NCBI RefSeq assembly: GCF_039596395.1 | Contig: NZ_JBCNJT010000002.1 | Location: 1-64,000, forward strand | DNA length: 64,000 bases | Direction of reading: 5' to 3' | Source of the DNA: Fluviicola sp. | GTDB taxonomy: Bacteria; Bacteroidota; Bacteroidia; Flavobacteriales_D; Crocinitomicaceae | Shown here: piece by piece, positions 18,201 to 26,089 of the stretch | Position numbering within the stretch: the stretch's first letter is position 1 | How the letters are laid out: each line of letters begins with the position of its first letter | Program-made: the position numbers and the translations under genes | Notes under the pieces: generated by a model | The model's database searches: none | What the model saw: only the letters and a program-made list of their open reading frames with translations | Told to the model about the DNA's origin: nothing

Positions 18201-18330
18201 GTGAACAATACACCTGTGATTGTCCCAACCCATTTTCCACCGAAAAATTCCGGAAACTGGCCAATTGACCGAATCCGAAATTGATCGAAATCAACAGGAA
18301 AAAGCATATCAGAAATCTGTTTTTTCGCAT
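15298..18330 (-). CDS. Reg_prop/Y_Y_Y sensor histidine kinase of the LytS type
   Basis: A 1,010-residue membrane sensor. A signal peptide (1-21) leads into about 14 Reg_prop blades (about 25-620; repeated words such as GLWFGT, IWVGT and LWIGTSGGG), which form two periplasmic beta-propellers. A Y_Y_Y domain follows (about 690-755, YSWKMAGFES ... YVFLLRSRNEDG), then one membrane helix (about 765-785) and a short coiled coil. The cytoplasmic kinase is of the HPK7/LytS class with His812 in NPHFIFNALNSIQ and an ATPase domain with the N box FVENAIKHGF. It lacks the DNA-binding fusion of classical hybrid systems and instead acts with the adjacent LytTR regulator. The ligand is unknown. Confidence 0.93.
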   Translation of the reverse strand: MRKNRFLICFFLLISINFGFGQLASFRNFSVENGLGQSQVYCSLQDHKGYLWFGTRGGGLSRFDGQNFQSYTDKQGLINNYIYSLHQGRDKTLWVGTNDGLSKYNGKEFETLKVPVFENHFAVFHLAEDPAGHIWLATNHGIFVVYGDSIRSLNNTLGIGERTVNTLFFDKSGELWFGTGNGLFSAKQQNGSWYVTDHGKRNRVMKNAITCITEDQQGAIWIGTYGDGVYVYNRKNYFRIDLKRELYKQTVFDILIDEHQTIWLATLNLGLVQVDRNTKEFTMYTERNGLGNNHVRSVIKDNWGDLWIGTSGGGVSQFAGKLFTHYSTNSGLGGNFIYSIFRDHSGKLWFGTAQNGVSVLDQGTFSQHNLQNGFEAIKVKAIAEDQDGLMYFGTEGQGIGMLSAGGFSWIDPTRKYYVRQMVCDNKNRLWAATSGSGLVCITDQGKTVKLLSIREGLIHMRLTSVYVDRRGLVWYGSESAGLACYDPETGKSRVLTKMNGLSSDAIRSIVEDSKGRIWVGTAGAGVNCISVGTKLKVIKKISIQEGLHSSNVYLMVFDLRGNLILGSESGLDVIDLTENLEIKNKRHYGKSDGFLGVETCQNSVWKDKDGKIWFGTINGASCYNRSNLQLNKTAPILSILDVQLFYESLGAKGFAKDILPWNSYRAIDLDYDQNHLSFIFKGINLKNPEGVEYSWKMAGFESKWSPWTKDQRITYSNMSPGKYVFLLRSRNEDGFVNQTPERIVFTIAAPFWKTTWFILLEILAGVFVLLGTVQFLTKRIRTKAKAAQKEAEFARNLLELEQKALRLQMNPHFIFNALNSIQGLIGTENETKARYYLAKFSRLMRQILDNSRNATISLEEEISTLENYLLIEQFCNGNRFEYEIIVDLETESSFIQIPPMLIQPFVENAIKHGFKFDAADSRKGKITCSFREESDGITCVIRDNGIGREAAGKNQQASNEPQHVSRGFNVTKERLDLLSTNSGGHEVKIVDLYDDNGQVIGTEVQLFIPL

Positions 18331-18490
18331 GGAACTGTAAGTATCTTGTATCTGCTGAAATTACTAAATCCCGGCAAATAGTTGCTTTTTAAATAATCAA
18401 AAAGAGCGTGCACTTTTCGCTCTTCGTCCAACGAATAATAAAGCGACCGGAATCCATTCGTTTCAAGCGGTTACTTTCAGTAAAAAAACG

Positions 18491-20821
18491 ATGCGAGAAA
18501 GACTTTTTTGGTGGAAGGAACAATACCGTTGGAAAAAACGGGCCATCAAACGTGTTTTATTTTACGGTTTCCTGATTTGGTACATCCAGGCCTTGCCCGC
18601 TCAGTTGTTCAACGATCCATACTCGACGGTTCTGGTTGGAAAAAACGGCAAATTGCTGGGAGCTCACATTGCAAAAGACGGTCAATGGCGTTTTCCTCCG
18701 GGTAATAAAACTCCGCATAAAATTGCTGTTTGCCTGATTACTTTCGAAGACAAAAACTTTTATTATCACCCCGGTGCCAGCATCAAGGGAATTTGCCGGG
18801 CGTTTTACCAGAATATCACCCGCGGGAAAATTGTCAGTGGTGGAAGTACCATTACGCAGCAAGTAGTTCGTTTGATGCGCAAAAACCCTTCTCGAACCTA
18901 TTCCGAAAAAATAGTTGAAATACTGTTGGCAACGCGTTTGGAATTCAGCTATTCGAAAGAAGAGATTCTCAATTTGTATACGGCAAATGCTCCTTTCGGG
19001 AACAACGTTGTTGGAATTGATGCCGCATCCTGGCGTTATTTTGGCCGTGCCCCCGAAAACCTGAGTTGGGCGGAAAGCGCCACTTTAGCCGTGCTTCCAA
19101 ATGCTCCCGGACTAATTTACCCGGGGAAAAACCACCGGAGCCTGCTCAAAAAACGGAACCGTTTGCTCAAAATGCTTTACGAACAAGGGGAAATCGACAA
19201 GCTGAATTATCATTTAGCCCTGGAAGAACCGCTTCCCGACAAACCACTTCCCCTTCCGCAGGAAGCTCCGCATTTATTACAGCGTTGCATCCTTCACGGA
19301 CAAAAAGAACAGTTGATCCGGTCTACCATTCAAGAAGATATCCAGGCCATGGTGAACAACGAAACCGAACAGTATGCTCTGCGCATGAATGAATACGGGA
19401 TTTTCAATGCTGCTGTTTTGGTTACCTCCGTAGAGACGGGAGAAGTGGTTGCTTACAAGGGAAACCTGAACCACACCGACGATAATCACGCTTTTGATGT
19501 GGATTGTATCCAGGCTCCGCGAAGTACCGGAAGTATTTTAAAGCCATTGCTTTATGCCAAATCCCTGGAGTCCGGTTTAATTACTCCGAAACAATTGCTT
19601 TGCGATTTTCCTTCCCGTTTCGGAACTTTTGCACCGAATAATTTCAACCGGCAATTTTCGGGTGCTTTGCCTGCCAACAAGGCTTTATCCAAGAGTTTAA
19701 ATATCCCCATGGTGTTTCTGCTCCGCGAATACGGCCAGGCGAAATTCCACAACGATTTGAAACATTTTGGTTTCCGGAACATGAACAAACATTCCGGACA
19801 CTATGGCTTATCACTGATACTTGGAGGTGCAGAAGCATCTGTTTGGGAGATCAATGCATGTTACAATTCGATGGCACAGCATCTTCAGCATGAAACACCT
19901 TCAAAAATCCATTTCGTTGGCAAACCTGAAAATTCACAGAAGCTTAGCCTGGATAAAGCCTGTATTTATTCCACTTTCGATGCTTTAATTGATGTGAACC
20001 GCCCGGATGAAGAAAACAACTGGCGGGCTTTTGAATCTTCGCAGAAAATTTCCTGGAAAACAGGAACCAGTTTCGGTTTCCGGGATGCCTGGGCGGTTGG
20101 TGTTACTCCCAAATATGTGGTTTCGGTTTGGGTGGGAAATGCAGACGGAGAAGGAAGGCCCGGTTTAACGGGTGTCAAAGCCGCGGCGCCTTTATTATTT
20201 GCCATTTTCAGAAACCTGGAATCTCCCCGCAAGTGGTTTTCAAAACCTATGGCTAACATGACACGAACTGAAATCTGCAATGAAAGCGGTCAGATTTCGA
20301 ATCGCGACTGCGAGCATACGCATGTTGAATACATTCCTTCCAGTTGTTTGATCAGCAAAAACTGCAGTTACCATCAATTGGTACATTTGAACAAGGAAGG
20401 AACATTCCGGGTGAATGCGGATTGTGAAGCAAGCGGAAATATCATTCATAAATCCTGGTTCATTTTACCACCCAGTATGGAAAAATACTATGTGCAACAA
20501 AACCCGAACTATCATTCCGTTCCTCCTTTCGACCCGAAATGCACTTCAAATAAGCCGGAAAACATCATGAGTTTCATCTATCCGAAAAAGCAAACCCGGA
20601 TTTATATTCCACGCGAATTGAACGGATTAAGGGGAAAAGTCTTTTTTGAAGTCGCACACACCCGTCAAAATAGCATTCTTTACTGGCACATTGACGAAGA
20701 GTTTATCGGTACGACTTCGGATATCCATCAGATTTCGGTTCAGCCTGAACGAGGCAAACACAAGGTTACTGTCGTCGATGAAACAGGAGTACTATTGACA
20801 GAATCGTTTGAAGTCCTTTAA
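18491..20821 (+). CDS. pbpC: Penicillin-binding protein 1C
   Basis: A 776-residue bifunctional peptidoglycan synthase. After a cytoplasmic stretch and a membrane anchor (about 20-38), the glycosyltransferase domain shows ITFEDKNFYYHPG and GGSTITQQVVR. The transpeptidase domain has the SxxK motif (Ser348-Lys351, TGSILKP), SLN (Ser402-Asn404) and KTG (Lys523-Gly525). A C-terminal BiPBP_C domain (about 690-776) identifies PBP1C rather than PBP1A. E. coli pbpC is adjacent to the alpha-2-macroglobulin gene; here the two share the neighbourhood but are separated by an Mpo1-like gene and a two-component system. Confidence 0.93.
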   Translation: MRERLFWWKEQYRWKKRAIKRVLFYGFLIWYIQALPAQLFNDPYSTVLVGKNGKLLGAHIAKDGQWRFPPGNKTPHKIAVCLITFEDKNFYYHPGASIKGICRAFYQNITRGKIVSGGSTITQQVVRLMRKNPSRTYSEKIVEILLATRLEFSYSKEEILNLYTANAPFGNNVVGIDAASWRYFGRAPENLSWAESATLAVLPNAPGLIYPGKNHRSLLKKRNRLLKMLYEQGEIDKLNYHLALEEPLPDKPLPLPQEAPHLLQRCILHGQKEQLIRSTIQEDIQAMVNNETEQYALRMNEYGIFNAAVLVTSVETGEVVAYKGNLNHTDDNHAFDVDCIQAPRSTGSILKPLLYAKSLESGLITPKQLLCDFPSRFGTFAPNNFNRQFSGALPANKALSKSLNIPMVFLLREYGQAKFHNDLKHFGFRNMNKHSGHYGLSLILGGAEASVWEINACYNSMAQHLQHETPSKIHFVGKPENSQKLSLDKACIYSTFDALIDVNRPDEENNWRAFESSQKISWKTGTSFGFRDAWAVGVTPKYVVSVWVGNADGEGRPGLTGVKAAAPLLFAIFRNLESPRKWFSKPMANMTRTEICNESGQISNRDCEHTHVEYIPSSCLISKNCSYHQLVHLNKEGTFRVNADCEASGNIIHKSWFILPPSMEKYYVQQNPNYHSVPPFDPKCTSNKPENIMSFIYPKKQTRIYIPRELNGLRGKVFFEVAHTRQNSILYWHIDEEFIGTTSDIHQISVQPERGKHKVTVVDETGVLLTESFEVL

Positions 20822-20950
20822 TGATTATCCTTTCAAAACAACTGTTTAATATGTAAAAGGTACAGTTAAGGTTTTTTAAGGATTTTAATTACAACTATCG
20901 GATTATTCCTGCGTTAATTGAAAAAGAAACAACGCTAAACTTTGTCAATC

Positions 20951-21256
20951 ATGAACAGCAAAACAATCTCTCAATTGGAAACATACAAGGCTATTGAAGC
21001 TGTTTGTGTGAGCAACCATTCCAGCTGGACACATGTCAAAGAATTTCGCGGGGCTTTTTCGCGGTTTGCTTTAAAGGTTGCACAATTGGATTTATTGTCG
21101 GAAAACGACAGTCCTTTCCTCAATCCGCGTTTGGAGTATTTGATCAAGGAAATCGAGCAGATCCTGAATTTGTATTTTGATCGCTACTTTGATTATTTAA
21201 AGCAGAAGAACAGCGAAATCTACCAGGTTTACAATCGCATTCGGAGAAGCAACTAA
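20951..21256 (+). CDS. Small helical protein of unknown function
   Basis: A 101-residue protein, starting at the ATG at 20951 (a TTG three codons upstream is in frame but less likely). It appears all-helical, with amphipathic stretches rich in Leu, Phe, Tyr, Glu and Arg and a Tyr/Arg-rich end (FDRYFDYLKQKN). There is no signal peptide. I do not recognise the family. Its last 60 nt overlap the 3' end of the convergent transposase pseudogene, which suggests the transposase gene inserted at its tail or runs into it. Confidence 0.6.
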   Translation: MNSKTISQLETYKAIEAVCVSNHSSWTHVKEFRGAFSRFALKVAQLDLLSENDSPFLNPRLEYLIKEIEQILNLYFDRYFDYLKQKNSEIYQVYNRIRRSN

Positions 21257-21795
21257 CTGGTTTTTATCTATCAGGTTTTGTAGCGCAGGGTTGATAGGTA
21301 AACCATGCTTCTTCCGGTTATTTCGAATATAATAAATGGTGTTTAGTAATTGATCCGCATTACGAATCACTTTGCAATGGTACTTCTGCGTCCAGAAAGG
21401 AATCGATTTATCCTTTAATGTTCTCGGCTCGTATCTTCCGCCCGTCGCGTCAAGGGGATTAATCCCCTTGACGGCGCGGTGCGCGTTACACGCCCGGGCT
21501 GTCCGACCTTTTACCCGATGCATAATTTTCGGCACCACATCCATTTTGCAGTAAACCAGCAAATGCATGTGGTCTCTGCACAGATTGAGAGCCACAATCA
21601 CAAAATCCATTTCTTCCGACAAGAAAAAGACTTCATTCGCAATCAAACCTCTTCTTCGGCACTCATGTAATAAATATCTGGATATGGAAGTGTTCCGTGA
21701 AACCGCCTTTCCCGTGCTCTGTAGATGATCATACGTCGGGAAGTTCTGCTATCATGCAGGTTAGTGGTCAAATGAAAATAAGCGTGTGAATTCAT
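21197..21795 (-). pseudogene. Frameshifted REP-associated tyrosine transposase (Y1/IS200-like)
   Basis: Two overlapping minus-strand frames together make one Y1_Tnp protein of about 200 residues. The first (from ATG 21795) carries the N-terminal NSHAYFHLTTNLHDSRT. The second begins upstream of its nominal start and reads YLLHECRRRGLIANEVFF, then the HUH motif RDHMHLLVYC, FWTQKYHCKVIRN and the tyrosine region NTIYYIRNNRKKHG. The frames join around 21750-21756, where one frame must shift. Catalytic HxH and Tyr are kept. It lacks the left and right ends of IS200/IS605, so it resembles a RAYT, which mobilises REP palindromes. A 24-nt palindrome sits inside it (21449-21472). A sequencing error or programmed frameshift cannot be excluded. 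Confidence 0.75.
21449..21472. repeat. 24-nt perfect palindrome inside the transposase gene
   Basis: GTCAAGGGGATT is followed directly by its exact reverse complement, flanked by GC-rich sequence (CCGTCGC and GGCGCGG). It is read in frame by the transposase as KGINPLD. The GTCAA/TTGAC outer arms match the inner arms of the hairpin at 44204-44234. It looks like an inserted member of the palindrome family. Confidence 0.9.
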
Positions 21796-21850
21796 ATCAA
21801 ACTTTACTTTCCTATTCAAGCTAAGAAAAAAGTTCGTTTGAAACAACAAA

Positions 21851-21874
21851 AAAAGGTGCCCGAAAGCACCTTTT
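21851..21874 (-). terminator. Rho-independent terminator of valS
   Basis: AAAAGGTGC (21851-21859) pairs with GCACCTTTT (21866-21874) around a 6-nt loop. On the minus strand it lies 23 nt after the valS stop and is followed by TTTGTTGTTT. It separates valS from the transposase pseudogene. Confidence 0.75.
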
Positions 21875-21897
21875 CCACTATTGATTTTCTTTTTGAA

Positions 21898-24525
21898 TTA
21901 ATTCAAACTTGCCAGTTTTTCTTCCAAAACAGCAATCTTTTGTAACGCATCTGCTTCTTTTTTGCGCTCGTTCGCCAAGACTTGTTCCGGAGCTCCGTTC
22001 ACGAATTTCTCGTTACCCAGTTTCCCCTGAACACTTTTCAGGAAGCCTTTCGTATAGTTCAATTCTTCTTCCATTTTTTCTTTTTCCGCTGATACATCAA
22101 TCGCATCACCGAAAGGAATGAAATATTCATTGGACTGAACCAGGAACGAATTCGCATTTGCCACTTTATCCGTTGTGTACTCCATTAGGGAAAGATTTCC
22201 CATTTTCAGGATTACCGGGTCAAAAGCCGGATCAATCTCGTTGTTTTTCTTAACGAACAATTCAATGCGTACTTTGTTGGCAATGTTATTCTTCTTACGG
22301 ATGTTACGGATATTAGTAACTACGTCTTCGGCAATAACGAATTGCTTCAATACGGAAGCATCGTAAGATTCTACAGTCGGCCACTTAGCGATGATGATAT
22401 CTTCACCTTCTTTGCGTTCTCTCAGCAAGTGCCACAATTCTTCGGCAACAAACGGAGTAAACGGCTGCAACAAACACAACAATTTTTCAAAGAAAACAAT
22501 GGTTTGTTCCATAGTCGCTTCATCAATCGGCTGTTCGTAGCCAGGTTTGATCATTTCCAGGTACCAGGCACAGAAATCATCCCAAACCAATTTGTAGATC
22601 GCCATTAACGCCTCGGAAATTTTGAACTTCGCCATCAAATCATTGATGTTTTCCAATTCCTGGTTGAAACGTGCATGGAACCATTCAATTGCTTTTTGTG
22701 AAGCTTTCGGCTGTTCGATCGGTTTTACTTCCCATCCTTTTACCAAGCGCGCTGCATTCCAGATCTTATTTGTAAAGTTCCGTCCCTGTTCACATTGACT
22801 GGAATCAAATGGCAAATCGTTTCCTGCCGGAGAAGAGATCAAAATTCCCAGGCGAACACCGTCCGCCCCGTATTTCTCGATCAATTCAATCGGATCCGGG
22901 GAATTCCCCAATGACTTGGACATTTTACGTCCCAGTTTATCGCGAACGATTCCCGTGTAATATACATTTCTGAAAGGTAATTCTCCCATGTATTCGTATC
23001 CTGCAATGATCATACGTGCTACCCAGAAGAACATAATCTCCGGAGCAGTTACCAGGTCATTGGTCGGATAGTAGTACTTGATCTCTTTATTACCAGGTTG
23101 CGTCAATCCGTTAAATACGGAGATCGGCCACAACCAGGAAGAGAACCAGGTATCCAATACATCTTCGTCTTGCTTCAAATCTGCCGGTGAAATAGCTCTT
23201 CCGGCTTTGTGGGAAGCTAAAACAGCCGCCTCATCACCGGTTTTTGCAATGACGAAATCTTCCGGCCCTTCACCGAAATACCATGCAGGAATGCGATGTC
23301 CCCACCACAACTGACGGGAAATACACCAATCCTTTACGTTTTCCATCCAGTGACGGTAAGTATTCTTGAACTTATCCGGGTGGAAAGAAATATTTCCGTT
23401 CATTACGTTTTCCAAGGCCGGTTGCGCCAATTCTTTCATCGATACGAACCACTGCAGAGACAAGCGCGGCTCGATCACACAATTCGTTCTTTCGGAATAA
23501 CCGATCTTATTGATGTGATCTTCTACTTTTACCAAATAGCCTTTGTCGTCCAGTTCTTTGGCAATTTCCTTGCGAACGTCAAAACGGTCCATACCTGCGT
23601 AATGCAATCCGTTTTCATTTACAATTCCATTGTCATTGAAGATATCAATCGTCTCCAGGTCGTATTTCTTACCCAGTTCGTAGTCATTTACATCGTGTGC
23701 AGGTGTTACTTTCAAACATCCGGTACCGAAATCCATTTCTACGTATTCGTCACAAATGATAGGAACGGTGCGATTAGCAATCGGAACAATCGCATGCTTT
23801 CCGTGCAAATGCTTGTAGCGCTCATCATCCGGATGAATACAAATCGCGGAATCCCCCAAAATGGTTTCCGGACGAGTGGTTGCAATGGTCAGCCACTGAT
23901 CTTCTGTTCCCGCTACTTTATAGCGAACGTGAAACAATTTCGAGTTTACCTCTTTGTGAATTACTTCTTCATCGGAAAGTGCCGTACGTGCTTCCGGATC
24001 CCAGTTGATCATGCGAACACCGCGGTAAATTTTTCCTTTATTGAACAGGTCGATGAACACATCAATTACCGAATCGGAATATTCCGGATCCATGGTAAAA
24101 GCAGTTCTTTCCCAATCACAGGAAGCCCCCAGCTTCTTCAATTGCTGCAAGATTACACCTCCATATTTTTCTTTCCAGTCAAAAGCGTGTTTCAAAAATT
24201 CGTCGCGGGAAAGATCCGATTTCTTGATTCCTTCCTGGCGCAGTTTCTGAACAACCTTCGCTTCGGTAGCGATGGACGCATGGTCCGTTCCCGGAACCCA
24301 GCATGCATTCTTACCTTCCATTCGTGCTTTACGAACCAATACATCCTGAATGGTGTTATTCAACATGTGTCCCATGTGTAAGACACCCGTTACATTCGGC
24401 GGAGGAATGACGACGGTAAACGGCTCACGATCATCTGGTTCTGAATGAAAGTAACCCTTAGCCATCCAATGGCTGTACCATCGTTCTTCTGCTGAACGGG
24501 GTTCGTACGTTTTTGGAATTTCCAT
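21898..24525 (-). CDS. valS: Valyl-tRNA synthetase
   Basis: An 875-residue class Ia aminoacyl-tRNA synthetase that charges tRNA-Val. The ATP-binding HIGH-type motif is HMGH (residues 50-53, in [13 protein letters not shown]) and the KMSKS loop is at 534-538 ([12 protein letters not shown]). The editing domain lies between them, and the C-terminus has the ValS coiled coil (about 810-875). The start at [10 protein letters not shown] (ATG at 24523-24525) is chosen because a consensus promoter lies just upstream and the longer open frame to 24825 runs antisense through the divergent DUF2459 gene. A terminator follows the stop. Confidence 0.97.
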   Translation of the reverse strand: MEIPKTYEPRSAEERWYSHWMAKGYFHSEPDDREPFTVVIPPPNVTGVLHMGHMLNNTIQDVLVRKARMEGKNACWVPGTDHASIATEAKVVQKLRQEGIKKSDLSRDEFLKHAFDWKEKYGGVILQQLKKLGASCDWERTAFTMDPEYSDSVIDVFIDLFNKGKIYRGVRMINWDPEARTALSDEEVIHKEVNSKLFHVRYKVAGTEDQWLTIATTRPETILGDSAICIHPDDERYKHLHGKHAIVPIANRTVPIICDEYVEMDFGTGCLKVTPAHDVNDYELGKKYDLETIDIFNDNGIVNENGLHYAGMDRFDVRKEIAKELDDKGYLVKVEDHINKIGYSERTNCVIEPRLSLQWFVSMKELAQPALENVMNGNISFHPDKFKNTYRHWMENVKDWCISRQLWWGHRIPAWYFGEGPEDFVIAKTGDEAAVLASHKAGRAISPADLKQDEDVLDTWFSSWLWPISVFNGLTQPGNKEIKYYYPTNDLVTAPEIMFFWVARMIIAGYEYMGELPFRNVYYTGIVRDKLGRKMSKSLGNSPDPIELIEKYGADGVRLGILISSPAGNDLPFDSSQCEQGRNFTNKIWNAARLVKGWEVKPIEQPKASQKAIEWFHARFNQELENINDLMAKFKISEALMAIYKLVWDDFCAWYLEMIKPGYEQPIDEATMEQTIVFFEKLLCLLQPFTPFVAEELWHLLRERKEGEDIIIAKWPTVESYDASVLKQFVIAEDVVTNIRNIRKKNNIANKVRIELFVKKNNEIDPAFDPVILKMGNLSLMEYTTDKVANANSFLVQSNEYFIPFGDAIDVSAEKEKMEEELNYTKGFLKSVQGKLGNEKFVNGAPEQVLANERKKEADALQKIAVLEEKLASLN

Positions 24526-24545
24526 GTTATTTTTTTTATTAAGTT

Positions 24546-24576
24546 GCAAAGTTACTAAAACAGGCCAATTTATCAA
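24546..24576 (-). promoter_or_regulatory. valS promoter
   Basis: On the minus strand TTG (24574-24576), a 19-nt spacer and TAACTTTGC (24546-24554) match the Bacteroidota consensus exactly. The valS ATG is 20 nt downstream. The -33 element is 2 nt from that of the divergent promoter at 24579-24607. Confidence 0.8.
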
Positions 24577-24578
24577 GG

Positions 24579-24607
24579 TTGGAAAACCGTCATTTTCACT
24601 AATTTTG
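24579..24607 (+). promoter_or_regulatory. Promoter of the DUF2459 gene, back-to-back with the valS promoter
   Basis: TTG (24579-24581), an 18-nt spacer and TAATTTTG (24600-24607) match the consensus perfectly, with the ATG at 24622. The two -33 boxes are only 2 nt apart on opposite strands, so RNA polymerase binding at one probably excludes the other. Confidence 0.75.
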
Positions 24608-24621
24608 AATGAAATGAGCTT

Positions 24622-25329
24622 ATGAAAAAAATAGTGCGCATCTTTTCCAAAAGCATCCGGATCTTCTTCGAATTGCTTTTTGCTTTCATCTGCATCTATA
24701 TGCTCATTTTCCTGGCCGTTTCTCCTTTTACTGTTCCTGCCGAAAAAACCGGTGAGCCAAAAACGGAAACGATCTACATCACCACCAATGGAATCCATTC
24801 GGACATCATGCTTCCGATACATCATCCGCTGAAAGATTGGGAAAAGACTTTAAACCTGGAAAAAGGATTGGCGGTTGATACCTTTCAAACACATTTGAAA
24901 TTCGGTTGGGGAGATAAGAACTTTTTCCTCAAAACCAAAGAATGGAGCGATATGGAGGTTGGAACAGTTCTTAACACGGTTTTTGGCCGTGGACCGGGAG
25001 CCATGCATTTGATTCTCTGCACTCCGAAAGACTTGGATCCGGCTGACCTGGTGGAATTACATTTGACGAAAAAGCAATACCAGCGTTTGTGTGCTTTTAT
25101 TCACAGCAGTTTTGAATTTGAGAACGGAAAGGCTAAAGCGATTGAAAATCACCCTTACGGTACATATGATTTCTTTTTTGATTCGGGTATTGAGTATAAT
25201 ATGACGTATACGTGCAATACCTGGACGAATAATGCATTGAAGCGCGGCGGACAGAAAGCTTGTGTTTGGACACCGTTTAAAGGTGCTATTTTTTCCAAAT
25301 ACCCGGGCCAATCGTCTGGACGCCCCTAA
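24622..25329 (+). CDS. DUF2459 / TIGR02117 family membrane-anchored protein
   Basis: A 235-residue protein of the DUF2459 (TIGR02117) family. One membrane helix at about residues 14-36 anchors a domain on the periplasmic side. Conserved patterns are [12 protein letters not shown] (about 50-61), [14 protein letters not shown] and [13 protein letters not shown] near the C-terminus, with a conserved His and Cys that resemble a papain-like or NlpC-like thiol site. No activity has been established as far as I know. Its divergent promoter overlaps that of valS. Confidence 0.75.
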   Translation: MKKIVRIFSKSIRIFFELLFAFICIYMLIFLAVSPFTVPAEKTGEPKTETIYITTNGIHSDIMLPIHHPLKDWEKTLNLEKGLAVDTFQTHLKFGWGDKNFFLKTKEWSDMEVGTVLNTVFGRGPGAMHLILCTPKDLDPADLVELHLTKKQYQRLCAFIHSSFEFENGKAKAIENHPYGTYDFFFDSGIEYNMTYTCNTWTNNALKRGGQKACVWTPFKGAIFSKYPGQSSGRP

Positions 25330-25440
25330 AATCCCGGTTTGCCATTTGGCAAATTGGCAAATTTGCGCTTCGACCCCGATCACTCAGAAAGACGGATAGA
25401 CATCCATCTATTTGCCCCGTGTTTTCAAACCTTAAGGCTC

Positions 25441-25478
25441 AAAAAAAGCCCCGATCCACTTCTGCGAACCAGGGCCCC
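25441..25478 (-). terminator. Terminator of the Gly/Asn-rich secreted protein gene
   Basis: On the minus strand GCCCTGGTTC and GGATCGGGGC form a 10-bp stem with three G-T wobbles, followed by seven T (25441-25447 on the plus strand are A). It begins about 55 nt after the stop at 25534. The rest of the 204-nt gap (25330-25533) contains a small repeat of TTTGGCAAATTGGCAAA (25345-25361) and nothing else I can identify. Confidence 0.6.
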
Positions 25479-25533
25479 TATTTAATAATCATTTAAAGTA
25501 CTAACCGACTAATCAGTCAGCACCATCGATCTC

Positions 25534-26040
25534 TTATTTCTTTCCTTTTCCGTTTCCATTCCCTTTTCCATTGGACTTCCCGTTTCCATTTCCATTTCCG
25601 TTTCCAGAACCTTTGCCGTTACCGCCTCCGGAACCTTTGGAATTCCCTTTCGATTTATCTTTCACTTTTCCTTTCAAAGCATGGAATTCAGCCGATCCGG
25701 GTTTAATTCCCAATTCTTTGGCCATTGCGCCCCACCCTTTTGACTTACTGGATCTGTAAACCGTAATAACTTGTTCAATCGGTCTTCTAGCAATATTAGC
25801 AACCTGGAAAGCCATAAACGCATCTCCTGCATTCATCCCGATTTTGAAACAGGTTTCTACCTGAGGCATTGTCACATTGAAGGTTTTAGTCAAATTCAAT
25901 TTGAAAGCCGGCAAGTCTCTGTTTGCATCCGTATTGACGATTTTCAAACTTGCATCCAGTTCAGTGTCTCCCGATCTGTAATCTTGTCCTAAAGCGATGC
26001 CTGAAACCAGCATCAACACTAAAAAAATGGTCTTCTTCAT
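25534..26040 (-). CDS. Secreted protein with a Gly/Asn/Lys-rich repetitive tail
   Basis: A 168-residue protein from the ATG at 26038-26040. A signal peptide (MKKTIFLVLMLVSGIALGQ, cleavage after about residue 19) predicts export. Residues of about 20-115 form a soluble domain with a conserved-looking VARRP-like turn (ANIARRPIEQV) and a WGAMAKELGIKPGS segment. I know this last segment only as a general feature of small secreted Bacteroidota and proteobacterial proteins. The last about 50 residues are low complexity, alternating Gly-Asn-Gly-Lys. The tail is basic and may bind acidic polymers; that is inference. Function unknown. It is 49 nt upstream of the tex stop on the same strand. Confidence 0.7.
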   Translation of the reverse strand: MKKTIFLVLMLVSGIALGQDYRSGDTELDASLKIVNTDANRDLPAFKLNLTKTFNVTMPQVETCFKIGMNAGDAFMAFQVANIARRPIEQVITVYRSSKSKGWGAMAKELGIKPGSAEFHALKGKVKDKSKGNSKGSGGGNGKGSGNGNGNGNGKSNGKGNGNGKGKK

Positions 26041-26089
26041 AAAAGTTGTTTTTTTGAACAGTTTGTAAGTATACACTTTTTATACCAAA

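Noticed and set aside
21643-21849. A separate small gene upstream of the transposase
   Set aside because: Its N-terminal part reads as the start of the Y1 transposase, and the second frame continues the same protein after a frameshift.
23296-24381. A 361-codon open frame on the plus strand
   Set aside because: It lies wholly antisense to valS, whose HMGH and KMSKS motifs are unambiguous, and its product shows no recognisable domain.
24526-24825. A 100-residue N-terminal extension of valyl-tRNA synthetase
   Set aside because: It is antisense to the DUF2459 gene and runs through the valS promoter; the normal ValS start [10 protein letters not shown] is just downstream of a consensus promoter.
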